Source: Lanius collurio (Eukaryota; Chordata; Aves; Passeriformes; Laniidae). From it: 64,000 bases of DNA. Position 1 is the first letter of the stretch; every line of letters starts with the position of its first letter. The position numbers and the translations under genes are program-made. Shown one piece after another: positions 23,901 to 38,900 of this stretch. The notes beneath the pieces were generated by a model. The model was given only the letters and a program-made list of their open reading frames with translations. It searched no databases and was not told where the DNA came from. The stretch is from the NCBI GenBank assembly GCA_020086605.1, contig JACBWW010000016.1:9459219-9523218 (forward strand), in the 5' to 3' direction.

Positions 23901-26900
23901 TTCTCAGGAACTGGAAAAGTATTCAGTATTCACGGTGCTAAGGAGTGCATTTATGGTCAAAATCAGTGCTGTTTAAAATATAAATTGATTAAACTTTGTA
24001 ATACAATTGACAACAGTAAAATAACTTTCATTTGGGGTTTGAAATCTTGAGAATACCACTACTGTTGTTGTTGTTGTTAAGGGTAGTTGCATGTGTCTTC
24101 TGCCTTTGTTAAGTTTTTGATTAGCCAAGTTGCAGGTTTGATTTGCCAGGGTTAGGTTTGGTGGGTCACCCACTGGTTGTAACTTTACCGTATGTTCACT
24201 GTTGCACTCCAGGTTGTGCAGCTGAATTTGTAAATATTTTTCTTTTTTTTCTGTCAGCAGCCTATGATCAGTAGAGTGAGCAGTCTTCTCTAAAAAAGAA
24301 GTAACAACAAAGCTTTCAGGAAAAAAATATTTTCTTTGCAAACCAGTACACGTGTATGTAGTTGAAAATCCTGCCATTCCAAGTCTGAACTTCCTGGTCT
24401 GCCTTCTGTAGAGGCATTGTTATCTCAGCTTGTGGGTTTTTCTTGCTATGTTTTTCATTGGGACAACTTTGGTTTTCTGGGGAGAGGCCAACATTTTTAT
24501 ATTTAAGGTATTTTTCTCAGATTTCTTTGCATCTTTTTCTTCCAGGCTTTCCAAGCTCTGATTTCTTTTGGCTGAATCTATTGAATTGATGATTGTATTA
24601 TATAAAGGGGTTAGTACAGAGTAGCTACAAATTGCTGCCACTGTAAAGTATTCAAGCAAGCTCCTGCACTTCAGAGTGCTAGTTCAGTCTGTTTATATCT
24701 ACTGAAATCTGTGTTTAAATTTAATGTGCAGTCTAGGCATTTACAGGAGTGCATTTCAGAGGAAATATCAATAATCTGTATCTCTGTTCTACTGTTGTTA
24801 GGTATTACACCAACAAGTAAATTATCCTCAATGATTCTGATTGTAATTTACTATTTCTAATTCTTAGGCTAGAAAAGGAATACACTACAATAAAGACAAA
24901 AGAAATGGAAGAACAAGTTGAAATTAAAGTAAGGAACCCTCAACAAATTTATTTTTGAATGAGTTTAATTCCTACATGGGGGGCTATATGTTTGATCTCT
25001 GTGTGTAGCAGGACATAATTAAGGTCCCCAAATTATTTTTCTTCAGCATTTATATTTTGGATGTCTTATCATAAAGGACACTTATAGTCAAATTATTGAG
25101 ACTTCTGGTGGACATTAAAAAAAATTTTTGGAGACCCACTGTACTTATTTTTTTTATCATTTCCCGCTGACAAAAGCTTAGTAACAGATGCCCTCATTTG
25201 TCAGAGGTTCCAAATATGCTGGTTTAGATGTAGGTGCTCCACACAGGAGGTTTGTAGGACACATGTTAAGATAGACTTTGTCAGAGTGTACTTGAGTGGT
25301 TTGTCTTTGATTTTAAGATCTTGATTTTTTTTACACATTGAATGTAAATTGTAGTTTCTTCTGTCTGCAGTCACTTTTTCTTTTGGTGCTGTTGCAGAGA
25401 ATACAAACTGTGGGGGGAAAAAAGCCAACCTGCCAGTGCAGTTTATTTTTTCCTTTTACTAATTGACCTACTTCCTGTATGTACTGAATCATTGCATCTT
25501 TTTGCTTTTGTGACATAAATAGGCTTTTGATGCCTTTTTTCCTATTTCACTTTTTTTTTTTCACGGCATGTTTGATCTGGATTTTCTTCCTTCCGTTTTT
25601 AGCCAATTCTGTAAGAAAAGACAATGGGAGAAATGATATGCAAGTGTATAAATTGTATAAAGCCTTGTTGAGGGAGTCCAGTCCACTGGTAGTCATTTTG
25701 CCTTTCAATACCAGTTTTTAAGGCATCAGTTCTTCAGAAAAATGACTGTGAGATGCACCTGTGAGCACAAAGGTATTTGGAGTCTTTTCAGGCAGTTTGT
25801 TATTGTACTAGGCAGTGAGGCATTTAGCAGCCTGAATACCTGCTGTAACAGCAGCTGAAATCAGAAGATTTGCAGAGCTCAAATGACAGCTCTTTGCAGA
25901 ATAGGACAAAATAAAACCAAATGAAAGACAACTGTAACTTTAGATTCTAATATACTAACTCACTTCAAGTCCTTTCCTGCTTCTTGCCACCACCACCACC
26001 CCTCCAAAAAAAAGAAGGCAACAAAAAACCTCTCTGAATCAAAAACCATCAAGGCAACTCCAACAAAAAAAAAACAAACAACCAAAAAACCCCCAACCAA
26101 TCAATGCAAAGTTGTCTGTTTTAGGCTGTACTTTGGGACTTTTATAAATAATTTCTGACTTAGCTGAGCTGCTTAGCAGAAGAAGCTATTTTAGTGGAGA
26201 CAGAAAAGCATATTTTGAGTTTGCCTTTTAGCCTGGCAGAATGTTTACTGATCTGATACCCAGTGCCCTGTTCTGAGGGGTACAGATCTCTTCTATCTGA
26301 ATGCTGACCGCTAAAATATACAGGAAATGCACTGGTAAAGTATGGAGTTCAGAACAATTCCTTCTTACTTCTGAGACATTTGAGGTAATTCTCAGTATAA
26401 CCTTACAGATTAATGTAAATTCTTGTGAGGAAAGGGAAGGAAACCTTGTAGCTGCCTCATTAGCCTGTCCTAGTGCAGGGAATGCACTTTCATGTCACTT
26501 AACCATGAAGACTTTGGCTCTGTTTATGAAGGGGAGGCTGTCAAGTCTGCAGTGGGGTTAAGCCCTGTGGTTCACCTGCAAACATACTGCTTCTGGCTAA
26601 TGCAACAGAGATGCTTTTGCATAACATGAGATGTCTTCTCATTTTTTGCTGTATCAAGCTATTTAAACTAGAATTTTGAGCTAGTGTATCATATGAAGGG
26701 ATGTTAAGAAGGCCACTAACTACTTTTGTATTTATATTGATTTTCATGGATGTGATGAGATAAAAATGTTGTTAGTTTGCTTTGCTTTAATCATACTTTA
26801 AATTCATAACTTGAGAAATGGATTTGTGAACTGTTTACCTTCCAGAGGTTACGAACTGAAAATAGACTACTAAAACAGCGCATTGAAACACTAGAAAAAG

Positions 26901-29900
26901 TAAGTATGCTGGGGACTAGATTTAATCTGTGTTAATTTAGACTTTAATTGATGGCAATTTCATTATATGAAATGGGAATCTCAGAATTATAGTTTACTGT
27001 TTTCCTGATAATCTCTGGTGTTTACTAACAGTGCTTAGCCAAATCATGGCTATCACCAAACAATTAAGATCAATGCTTTAAATATATAAGGTTATGTCTG
27101 CTTCTTAGTAATTATAAAATCAAACATTTTGAGGTACCCAACTTGTGTTGTACTGTTTTCTTTCTGAATTAGAAGCGTATGTTCAAAGTCCAGAAGACTC
27201 CATGAAATAGTGGACTGCTTGGTTGGAAAAGAGGTCATTGTGAGAGAATGCTCAGTTATGAAAATCTGAAGTTGCTTGGTGTTTTTATGTAGGAGCAAAA
27301 TGACAGCCCTACCAATGACCAGAGAGATGTTGCAGCATTCCCATTCAGAACAGGAAGACTGCCATTCATTTGTTCTATGTAGTTTTGAGGTTTTGTGGCA
27401 ATTTTGGGTACATGGTGGGGAGAAGATCTGAAGATTTATTTCTTGTATATTAGTGTGAAGTAGAGTTTTGTTCGTTTATTTTGTAACTGACTGAAACTTC
27501 AAAAGCATGCATGGGGACTGCTGTGGATACATTGCCAACTTGAAGGCACTTTTCCAGTGGCCTCTCCTGTATCCTGGCATCACACTTCCTGTGGCAGATT
27601 GCATCTGAGCTGCTCTGCTCAGCAATGAGAACATTCCCGTCCATCTTAAGCACAAACAGGGACCATCTTCCAACAAGTGGAATTGAATGCTCTTGTGAGT
27701 CACAAACAGTTGTTCATGTTTCACAGGGAAGAAAATGGTAATGTTTCAAGTAAGAGTTAACATAATTGAAAGATGTTCAACTTCAGATGTTAAACCCCAT
27801 TGCAATTTCTCGAAAAGCAGTCTGACTATGTTAAATTCTAATTAACTGATTTCAGAATTTAGTTTGGAAAAGATGCATAATAAGGACACATTGTGAAATT
27901 TGTGACCAAATATAAAATTCTGTGAACATTTTTGTTTCTTATATTGGAGGTTTATAAAATGACTGGAAAAGAGCAGGTTCTCTCTAAGAAGCTTGAAGCT
28001 CCAGTAAATCATTTCAATGCCCTTGGCAAATATATAATAGTTAATATCCTTCTTTTATACTGTGGAGGTTTGAGATATTTTCTTTTTTTAATTATGAAGT
28101 CCATGATGAACTGCCAGATGCTAATGCTTTTGCAAATTCTGTACTTAGAATTTCAGAATTCATGTTCAGATTATCCCAGTCTGATTGGAATGAAAACATT
28201 TCAAAATGGGAAAATATTATCTATTGATAAGAATTTCTGAAGATCATTATCATTACAGCATTTGAAAAACAGATCATAAAGTGTGAAAAATACATTAAAT
28301 TCTTCTGTTGGAAACTTACTTTAAAAATGTTTTTCCATCATTCCAACCCATCTAATTTAGTTGTGATTTCCTTTGTGTACCTTAACTTCTAAGTAATAGC
28401 TCTTATCTACTAGTTTGAACTTCAATCTTAATAAAAGTTTCAACGACAAAGAAGGTCTATAAATAGATGTGTTTCTCTGTTGTAGAATGCTCAAAAAATT
28501 GAGTGGTTTCAGGGATGATACAGTAGAAATTAATCAAATGCAATGGCAGGGTGGTAGTGCTTGTGAGTGTGCAAAAATGAAAATTTTTCTTGCAAAATTT
28601 GACAAGGAAAGAGAATCTGAACTGCTCAATGAGTTACTGCAAGAATTCTGTGAAACAAAACATTTGCTGTCGTAGTTGACATTTCCTTCTTGTCTGTCAG
28701 TTTGCACTGTTTAACTTCCCTGCTTCATCTTAGTGGTAGCTGTAGTTCTGCATGAGCGCCTCAGTGCTTAGTGGAGTTCCCTCTGTGCTCAAACTATGCC
28801 TTTGTTCCATATTGTAGGGGGACTGTAGATCATGTCTTGGATCTATTAGATCATATCAGATAATGCTTCAGTAACTGTTGTTAATTAGGGAAGCAAGCCA
28901 TTCAGATAGAAACACCCAGTCTCCTGTAGGTGAATTGTGTTATGGAAATCTGAAACCTTTTTCTATCAAAGACGGACTGTGTTAAATCTATTGCAGAAAA
29001 GGCTGCTTCCTGGGGCTTTCAGGCTGATTTGTCTTCATTGATATGAAGAGTTGTTAATTTTGCAAAAAGAGCTTGCACAGAAAATGGGTAGAATTTGGGC
29101 ATTTTCATTCTATCAGCTCTTGGTCTTTTTGTCACTATGATCAGCCCCTTGTTTTTTGGTTTCCTTTTTCCTCATTCCTATCTGAATTTTTCCTTTGTAG
29201 GAAAGTGCTTCCTTGGCAGATAGATTGATACAGGTATAGTCTTTTAGTCTTTTACTGTATGACTCTCTCCCTACTCATGAAAAAACCCAACTGCTTTAAT
29301 GCATGCGTATTTGCATGCTGTATTCTATCCTTGCTTTGCTGATTTGGAATAAATACAGAGCTAATATATCTTGCTAGAAACTTGTTTAATTTTGTTTACT
29401 AAAGATATATAAACCCAGTATCTGCACGTTGTAGTAATTTTCCTAACCTGTTGTAATTTTTTGTCCAAATTCCTGTGGCAAATGGATTCTATGACACTGT
29501 ATTAACAATGAAATTGAATATTGTGACCTTCAATCTGTGCATGTACAACTAAGTAATAATGCATGAAAGGAATATTACTGAATGCGAGTACAAAACTGTG
29601 CTTGCTAAATGGTTGCTGAACTTCATAATAAAATACTAAAGCAGCTGTTTAGTACTACCTTGTCCTAAAATTTCTACCAATTGTACTCTGTGCTGTTTGC
29701 AAAACCAATCTGATTAAATAAGCAGCTACGCATCATAAAGGCAGTTTTCCTTGGATTTGTCATAAGTGCTTAAAAAAATAAATTATGTCCTAAGGGACAA
29801 GTGACAAGGGCCCAGGAGGCTGAGGAAAACTACCTCATAAAACGGGAGCTGGCCACCATCAAACAGCAGAGTGATGAGGCCAATACTAAACTGGAGCAAG

Positions 29901-32900
29901 CTGAGAATACCATCAGGGAGCTCCAGCAACAGCAGCAATGGGTAAGGAGCCTGGCAGCACATCATCTCATCTTTTTCACTCACTTGTGTTTATTTTTCCT
30001 CATCATTACATGACATGGTCTCTGTGCTGTCTTTGTAAACCCCTGTTCATTGTGATTTGCATTCTTTAAATAACACAAATTTGATTAAATCAAATTTTGC
30101 TCTGTTCTACTGATAGATGAGATTCCTAACCCTGGATAGATGTAAGTTATGAGTTAATTAAAAAAAGTAAACAACATACCCACAATGAAAAACACCAAGC
30201 AAAAAAATCAAAAATACCCCACAAACTGACCCAAAACCCTCCCACCGATAAAGAAATACTAACAAAAACCCACACATACAACCTCTGATAGCTCTTAATG
30301 CTAAGAATCTAGTCATTGCAACTTGTGTCACTCTGGCTACTCAAATTTGAGAATTGATTCATAATACCCTTACCCTAGTGTATTTTTAAGTGAGTTTCTT
30401 TCATATAAATGTTTCTTCTGTGTACCTGTGTTTGTTTTTTTTCCTGAGTATCCTAACGTTTACTGCTCACTGAATTAGAAGAGCATTGTCCCTAATTTTG
30501 GAACTACAGGATTTGATTAAAAAGTGTGGGTTTATGTGCATATGGAGCAGGAAAATAATTTTTAGTAGCCCTGTATAGTACTGTATTTGTGTGCACTCAG
30601 GGTTTTAGTTAGTAAAACTAACTGTGAGACTGAAGTTACTTCCCTTAAGACACTTAAAGTGCTCAGTATCTTCTCTTTGTGGATACAGGGGGAAGCATTT
30701 TAGCATCTTCACCTGCTGAATAAACTGTGCACTACTAGTGTTGATGTGAATATCCTCATATTGTTTTAATTAAGTGGTATCCGAGTGTATTGTTTGGAGT
30801 CTTGGGAATGTCAGGTGTATGAAATAAAACTTACTAGATCTACAGCATATACTGCAGCTACTTACCAGGTTTCTTAAGGTCAGTATAGCAGTTGGTTTTA
30901 CACCTCTTCCACCAAAGCTCTGGAAATCCATGTGTCTCCTATTGGAAGGTAAAGATGAGATTCACTGTTAGACTGAAGAGAAATCACAACTTAAATGCAA
31001 CATTCTAGAACTGGTTTATTATGTCTGTTTAATGCATTTCAGTGTAAAAAAGAAACATATTTTAGAATAGTTGCAAGAAGTGATTATTGAGCTGTTACTC
31101 TCTCATGTGAAATGCTGCTTTTTATAGAGCATTAATAATTTCTTTGGGGGGGAAAAACATGAAGAAATTAGGATTAGGAAGATGGGGATGGTTTAGTGAT
31201 GCTTTCCAACATTTTTAGATATATTGTAATCTTTCAAGTGAAATGCATCGAGAAGTGTTTATAGACTTTTGGATATCCAGCTGTTTATTGACTGATTACA
31301 ATAGTACACACACCTTTGGAATATGTTTTTTAGAGGCATCCATGTTTATGACCTGTATGCAATTGAAAGTTTTTAGAAGACTAAGATACTATTATTTATT
31401 TATTCATTAATTGGTGGGAATATGACTTTTAAAACTAATGCCTTTAATTATGCTGGGGACCTTATTGAGTAGCAATGATGGGGAGGCTTGACAGGTTGCC
31501 GAAGTGTGGGAACTGATCCTGAGCAAAACGTTAACTATCTGTGGATTGCAAAATTGGCTGTGTCAGAGCTGTGAGGGCAGACTACTAGGAAAGTACTGCA
31601 GGAATGGAGAGCAAGTCAAATTACGAGCACAATTCCTTCTTTCCATGCTTGCAGCATTGCTTTTCTCCACTTAAACATGAACATGGCTATTAGGAAGTCG
31701 TCTGACTGTGTATGGAACTGAGACTAAATCCGTATGGTTAGAGACAGATTTGTGCCTAATAGCTGGCTTGTTCTGAAGTGTAAGGAACAGCACTGTGGTT
31801 TTGAGACCCATCGAAATTATACAGTGTGGTGAAAGTGTTAAAATGGTTTAAGTAAGCGGCGTTGGCTAGATTCTGCTGCATCAGTAAGATGTGTAATTGA
31901 ACAGGCTTTTAACTGTTTCCAAGCATGGGAGTGGGAGCAACAAATAGAAGCAGCTGCGTGCATTTAGGGCGCCACCCGGTGGGAATGCAGGGATTTATTT
32001 GGAATTTTGACATTTTAGTGTACACTGGTGATTTTTTTTGCCACTTGCCACTGCCAATAGCTTTGTTCTTGGCAATACTCCATTTCAGTATTGTCTTGAG
32101 AGTATCTGATTTAATGTTTTCTTCTCTAATTATTTCAGCTTTGTTATTAGCAAAAATGATTGCACTGTAAACTTGTAAATGACTGCATCATTTATCTGTG
32201 CTTTTTAAAGATACAACATCTGTTGGAGATATTTTATCATCTACATCTTTTTCAGTCTCAAGTTAGTTGTTTCACCATGATAGAAAACATAATGTTTGGA
32301 CATGAATCTCTGAATAGAAATGTATGAAAAAGGTACTGGCAACTGCCTCTTCTGAACAATACTGTGGGATTAAAAAACGCCACTCTTTTGTTGGTAGCAA
32401 AAATTATCTAAACAATAGTATTTCTAAGACAGTTAACATACCCTTGTAAAAAGTTTATGCATTTGTATTTGAGTATTATCAATGGTTTATGAGATTGAAT
32501 AGCATAGGTTGGATGGCTTAATGGTAACTATTGAAGGTATTTACTGGATTTGTGTCTGAAGAAATTCTCCCTTGCAGCACTTCTGAATACAGAGATGGGT
32601 AGAGGAGTATTCTTTTGATCAAAGTCCAACACCAGAAGCCCAAATTACACACAAGTTTATTTCTTCCTGTGCTAAAGTACTTAAAGGGGGTTTTTAGTTA
32701 AACCAGAATGACTTCATTATGAAGTGTGGAGTCTACTTAAAGAGGTAATCATGATACTAAGGAATGATACTAATCTGTCTTTGGCTTTGTCTAGTCTTTA
32801 AATGTAGAAACTTGCCAAAGGCAAGTCATGGTGGGTTACCAAATGATTAAGAGGAAGATGGCTTCTTCCTCATACCATGGTAAATCAAGAACTGCATAGA

Positions 32901-35900
32901 GGAAGTTGTGCCTGACTTGAACGAAATACAGTTTTCTTCTGAAGCATGCTAAGAGCAATGGTGTTTGAGGAGTTAGGGGAAAGGGTATTCAGCCTATTGT
33001 AACTTACTCCTGATAATTATGTGCTGAAGGTTTTATTCTCTGTTCTTTTTGCCCTTGTGTTTCTAGATGAAAAGGGTAGCTTCTTGCTGAATGTAAACAC
33101 CTCCAGAATGCAAATCTTATCTTTCCCAGTGACACTGTACTTGTCAATGATTACCCAGTTCATCAGTTGGAATGCTTTAAAATTGAATCTGATTAATTGG
33201 AGGCTAATCAAGCTAAAATTAGTTCACATCTTATTTTTAAATAGGCTCTTCAGCTATATTATGTGAAGATAGAATTTTAATTGACTAAGCATTCAGATGG
33301 AAGCATATGCATTTTGCAAGGTAATTTATAGTGATGTATTTGGTTATTGTTACAGCAACTTCATAATGCGTAGTTTCTTTTAAGGAACTCATGCTAAAAT
33401 GACTGATAATAATTAAGAGCATAGTAATTGATGTTGGGAATATATGCTTGTAAATGAGCGTTGCAGCTTTATGGAAGGATTTGCTTTATTTTACAGTATA
33501 CTTTCCTAATACTGTGTTCTGATTTCCAACCAAAAATCAGAAAATAAGAATTCTGTATTTAGTGAAGTACTACAGTTAATGCTTAAATATGTAAACAAAG
33601 TTAGCTGGGCAGCTGCTGAATAATCTGTTAATTGCTCTTCAGTAGTGTGTAATTATATCTATCATCAGCCCAAATAATATTTGGTATGGTTATGTTTAAG
33701 AAAATTTGGGTGGAAATAAATCCAGTTGTGTAAAGCCAAGCAAGGACTTGTTTCTTTCAGAATTAAATGGCTGTAGAACTACAGTTTTAGTCCTTTATAT
33801 TACATATGTCTCTTCCACATAGGCAAGAAAGTGTTACTGTGGTTAAAATGTTTGGCTGGTGCCTGAAAATCTGTATTTGCATTGTGGCTTTTGTCAGAAA
33901 TTCTAGGACTTAAGGCAAATATATAAAAGCAGATTCTTTTCTTGCAGTCAATTTAAAAGTTGCTTTCAAACACTGTTTTAACTATAAACTTGTGTTACCT
34001 TTATATACTAAACTATTGAAATTGTGCTAAGTAGTAAAACTCACAGCCTGTAATTTGTGAGTCTTGTTTTCTTCAGTCTGTTCTGATCTTGGCTGGGTTT
34101 TTATGCAGTATATCAAGACTTGATTTAGAGTTTGTTGTGGCTAAATAAATAAGTGCTCTTAACATATTCCTTATGCAGGTGAAATCTAAAGACAGATTTA
34201 AAGAAGGCATGACTTGTGCCTGAAACTGGATTAGTAATTTTTCTTACATTTTCCATTAGTAATTATTTGATAAACATCAATTAGCTTTTTATAGAATACA
34301 CTTACATTATTGCAAAATCAGCATGTATTCAGCTCTTCAAATCTGCTGTCTTCTCTCCACGTCCTGGAAAATACTAGTGAACTTCGTATCTTGCAAGACA
34401 TGAGAGAGCACTGCATTTGTTCTTATTCCATATGTACCACAAACAGAATCTGGAATAAGAAATGTAGAGTCCATCTAAGTTGCTGTGTGTATCATGGGAT
34501 GAACTTGTACAAACAGCTGGGGAATAAAAAAGAGCTGTTGCCTCTTTTCTGCTATTCTGTAACATGGTGTTACATGTGGTACTTGTGTTGCTACATGATG
34601 TGAAGCAACTGTAGAAATGAATCAGCATTGACCACCATCCTCTTCCTTACACTCAAATCAGGTCTGCCTCCACTACTTGCTGAGGCAAAACCACTGTGTG
34701 GGTTGAAAATTAATATCACTTAGATTAGTATTGCATAAGGGAAAATTAATATTAATGTACAGGGATCATACTGTATCTGTGTTCTGTGTGTGTTCAGGTG
34801 CCCAGCTAAGCAGGCCTTGTGCTTAAGTGGGTGGTGTCAATGACACTAAAAACTGCCTGCCTAAGCTGTCTTTGCCTTTTAATGCTTTGTGCATATCTGC
34901 TTCCTGCAGGCACATATAGACAAGAAATACAGTAAACTGTAACACTAAGAGTAGTGTCGATTTTGAATTTGAATTGTGCTGTAAGTCATGACAAAAGGTT
35001 TAGTTGCCTTGCAGAAGTATAAAAGCAAATGAAAAAATTATTTCCTTGACCATGTAGTTACATTTAAATCTTTGTTTTGCCCTGTTTGCCTCTTATTTGT
35101 ACATTAAAAGTCAGGGAATGTCACATCCTAACAGAAGCATGTGGAACTGAAGACTTCTGTTCATTTTTTTACTGCTTTTCAGATGCAGAAAATTAAATTG
35201 TTTGATGCAAACATAAAGTAAGACACAGCTGTATCTTTAGTATAATGAATAATCATTTTAAAGTTAAACTGTTAATTAAAACTTAGTCTATGAATTCAGG
35301 CATAGTATTTATATATTTCACAATGGGGTTAATCATACCAAAAATATATTAAATTATTTTCCTCTAAACTTAATTTTCAGGGTAGCTATGTAAACACAGT
35401 AATTAAACAACTACGCTTTGAGGATTTCAACACCCACTGTTTTCTTCAATCAGAAATTTAAATGCTGATTTAGGTTGGTATTGCCTATCAAGCAAGTTTG
35501 ACAATCAGTCAAACTGACAAGTAATTTTAAAGTGACCCAGGGAAGAAATAAAATGTATTTTTAAACTATTGATTGGGTGGAAAAGTTAAGTGAGTCTTTT
35601 GAATGTATCTGAATTTCAGAAGGAATATGTAATAGTGTGAGCAAATGAGACCCAAGTGCTGAGGTGAAGAAAGGGGCAAACCAAAGTCATTGTGCATTGA
35701 AGCACACATAGTTTTATTTTAAATCCAAGATTATGGAAGGAATCTATTGAATCAGAGTTTAAGTGAGTAGGGATTGAGTGATACTTGTATTAACCTTGTA
35801 ATTCACTAGTCTTCCCTAGGCACCTTTTTCTGCATATCACAAAATAATCACAGATTGTTTGAGAATCTTTCAATTTGGTTGACAATGACAGAAAAGTGTG

Positions 35901-38900
35901 AGTTGTTGCCTGTCAGTACTAATAGGGGTCTCAGTTTTGTCAGACACATTTGGCTGTGTGGAGGTGCAGTTGTTTGAGGGGCAGAGCAGTGGGGATATGT
36001 TTGGTAGCAGTCTGCATTGACATATTAATAGGCTTGTATAAGGTAAGCACTTATGCTGGTATTTCTCATCTGAAGCATCTGAATGTACTTTTCCCACCAA
36101 ATCTGGTATATAAAACCCCTTTCAAACAATCTGTGCTTCATACTAAACATATTTCTGCAAACTTTGTAGCATAAATGCAGTTCACGATACAGTGAAGACT
36201 TTGTGCTACAGCTGGAAAAAGAGCTGGTCCAAGCCAGGCTGAGTGAAGCAGAATCTCATTGTGCCCTGAAGGAGATGCAAGATAAAGTTCTAGAGATGGA
36301 AAAGGTAAATCAAACCAGGACCCTCAATATAGAGCAGCACTCAAAACAGACTACAGGTCCCTGTAATTCTTTGCAGAACTGTGCTCTAGAACCTCTTCTA
36401 TGCTTCTGTGTTTGCAAGACGCTTTTCAAATCTGAAAGTACAAAAAACTGAAGTCTGTTTGTGCTGGGAAAGGTTTGTGAATAACAGATCACTTTTCTTC
36501 TATTCCTGGAGCCTGCTGTGGTGGAAAACTTGGATTCTGGTGAAGTCTTGACAGGAAACATCAATTGTTTCAAAATTATATCCTGCAACGGGAGCAGAGG
36601 GCTTAGAGTGAGCATTGAGATTATGTAAACTAGCTTGAGAGGGGAAGAGGAGAGGGTTCAATATTACCATTCCTAGGTACTGAGTATCTTTCACTCCCAT
36701 TCTATTATGGGCTGGGAAAGAATCCCTTCACTGCTCAGTATCAGAATCTCTACTGCTTTTTGGGTGCCATACTTGCCAGAGTTCAAGCTGTATTCAAACC
36801 AACTGTCAAACATTTACCTTTCTTTGCAGCAAAATTTAACTGCAAGATAAAATAGCAAAATAAGAAAACCCCCAATAATTAACCTGATCTAAAGCATTCT
36901 AAGGAATTAGTTTCCTTAGAAAACTTTAATGAGCTACATACCCAGGCTTTGGCCAGAACTTACTAGCTAATTAAATTAACCTGCTGGAACCAAGATTTAT
37001 TTTTCAATTATCTGAGGGGCTTGATGAGTGTCTGAGAGGCATAGTAGTGTGGTAGTTTTTACTGTATTGACCATTGGTAAGAATTTAGGATAATAAGGTA
37101 TTTTTCAAAATTCAGGAGACTACTTAATCTTCATCAGCATGGAGACAGCATACAATGAAAACTTATCTATGAAGAAAAACTGGAGTAGTGGGGTTAGTTC
37201 CAGTGTACCAGGCAAACTCAGATGTACAGCAATATTTCAGTCTGTCATGATGAACTTATGCACATGAGAAAGTGGCTGAAGCGAACTCCCTTAAATTCCT
37301 GCAGTACAGCCCTTTACTGCTGTTAGTGATGAGTTGTGAGTCTGGGGAACTTCTGCTGAATAACCCGAGACGTGCATGGCCATACTGACAGTGCCATGAA
37401 CATTCAGAAACATACACTCTTGTTTCCTATATTTGCCAATAATCAGATCTCATGATTTTGAAACATGGAATGCTAATAAATGGCTGTTGTGCTGTGTTCT
37501 GTTAATGTTAATCACATGCTTTACTCGGCTCTAAAGAAAACCTGGCAACTGCCACGGAATTACAGATCTGCAAAACCACTTTATTTTACTGAAAACAACT
37601 ACTGGGAAATAAAGTAGAAAGTGATGAAGAACAGTTCAACTTTGAATATTTGGTGACCAATGATTTGCTGTAGGGATATTGTAGTCAGACAGCCCGTCCA
37701 TTTCCTTCACCTCGTTTTTCTCACAGATTTCCATTATTAGGATTTCATCTATTATTGCTTTTCTTGGTGTTTTCATGTTTTCTGTTTAGCCTTCTCTCGC
37801 CTTTCTACTTTTTCCTCATGTGTCTCGCACTTTCATCAATAAGACTTCTTGACTGGTTGTTGTTTGTAAATATTAACAGATGGTTCCTTTGTCAGCATAT
37901 CTGTTCTGCTTTTCAAAGGCTGGTGACCTGCTTCCTAAAAACTAAATTTCCATTTATTATTTTTCCTGTAAACCTAAATAAAAGTTATAGCTTTAAGGTG
38001 TAATTTCAGTTCTTTGTTTGCTTTGCTTTTTATCAACTAGATCAAAATCTTTCAGATTCCTCTCCGTATTTTTTGTGTTCAGATATTGTAAATATGATGT
38101 TGTGTTAGGGATACCATTCAGGGAAATCTTGAATTATCCAGAAGCTTAAATTTTTTGATGGTTTTTATTTTGTAGTGGATGTGTACCCTAAGTTTTCTTA
38201 GTTATTGTTCCATGTCTATGTTCTTGGAGTGAGTTTCACTAAGCACAATTTTATTGAAATACATATTTAAGAGGATGGTCCTTGTTGCAGAGGAACAGCT
38301 CCCTCCCTGATGAGGAAAATGTTGCCAGACTACAAGAAGAACTGATTGCAGTAAAATTAAGAGAAGCAGAATCTTTGATGGGTCTCAAAGAACTAAGGCA
38401 GCAAGTCAAAGATTTGGAAGAACACTGGCAGGTATGTGTAGCAATATAATTTTATGAATTTTTATTTTTAATGATAAAGTAAAAGACTATAAAATTTTGA
38501 GATACTGAGTTCAAGTAGAAACTAATGATTGTGGATCAAACTGCTGAGGTGAGAAAATCCCTAAATTCGGTTGTCACAAGAAACTTAACCTAAAAAAAGT
38601 ATGCTAGAAGTTGGTTGTTACAGATGGCAGAGGGCCTGTGCTACCAGGTAACTGTAATGGTAGGAGGGAAGTACCTGATCAGTACTCCTACTTTGGTAAA
38701 TGTTAAAAAGGGCTAGAAATAGACAAAAGTCTCAGGATATACTTGCAATTCACTGACTTACTGTAGTTGGGAATGAATCTGTTCAGCTTTTTAATTGTCT
38801 ATTTTTAAAACCAGCAAGTTTCCACGGGTTTCTAGCTTTTAGGATCAACAGGAGAACTCTAGCTGGTTTTGTCCCCATATAACCCTGAGACCTTAAGTGA

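Noticed and set aside
23973..24377. 134-codon - strand open frame, the longest in the early introns
   Set aside because: It runs through the (GTT)5 repeat (Thr run) and AT-rich intron, has no recognisable motif, and lacks splice or promoter context.
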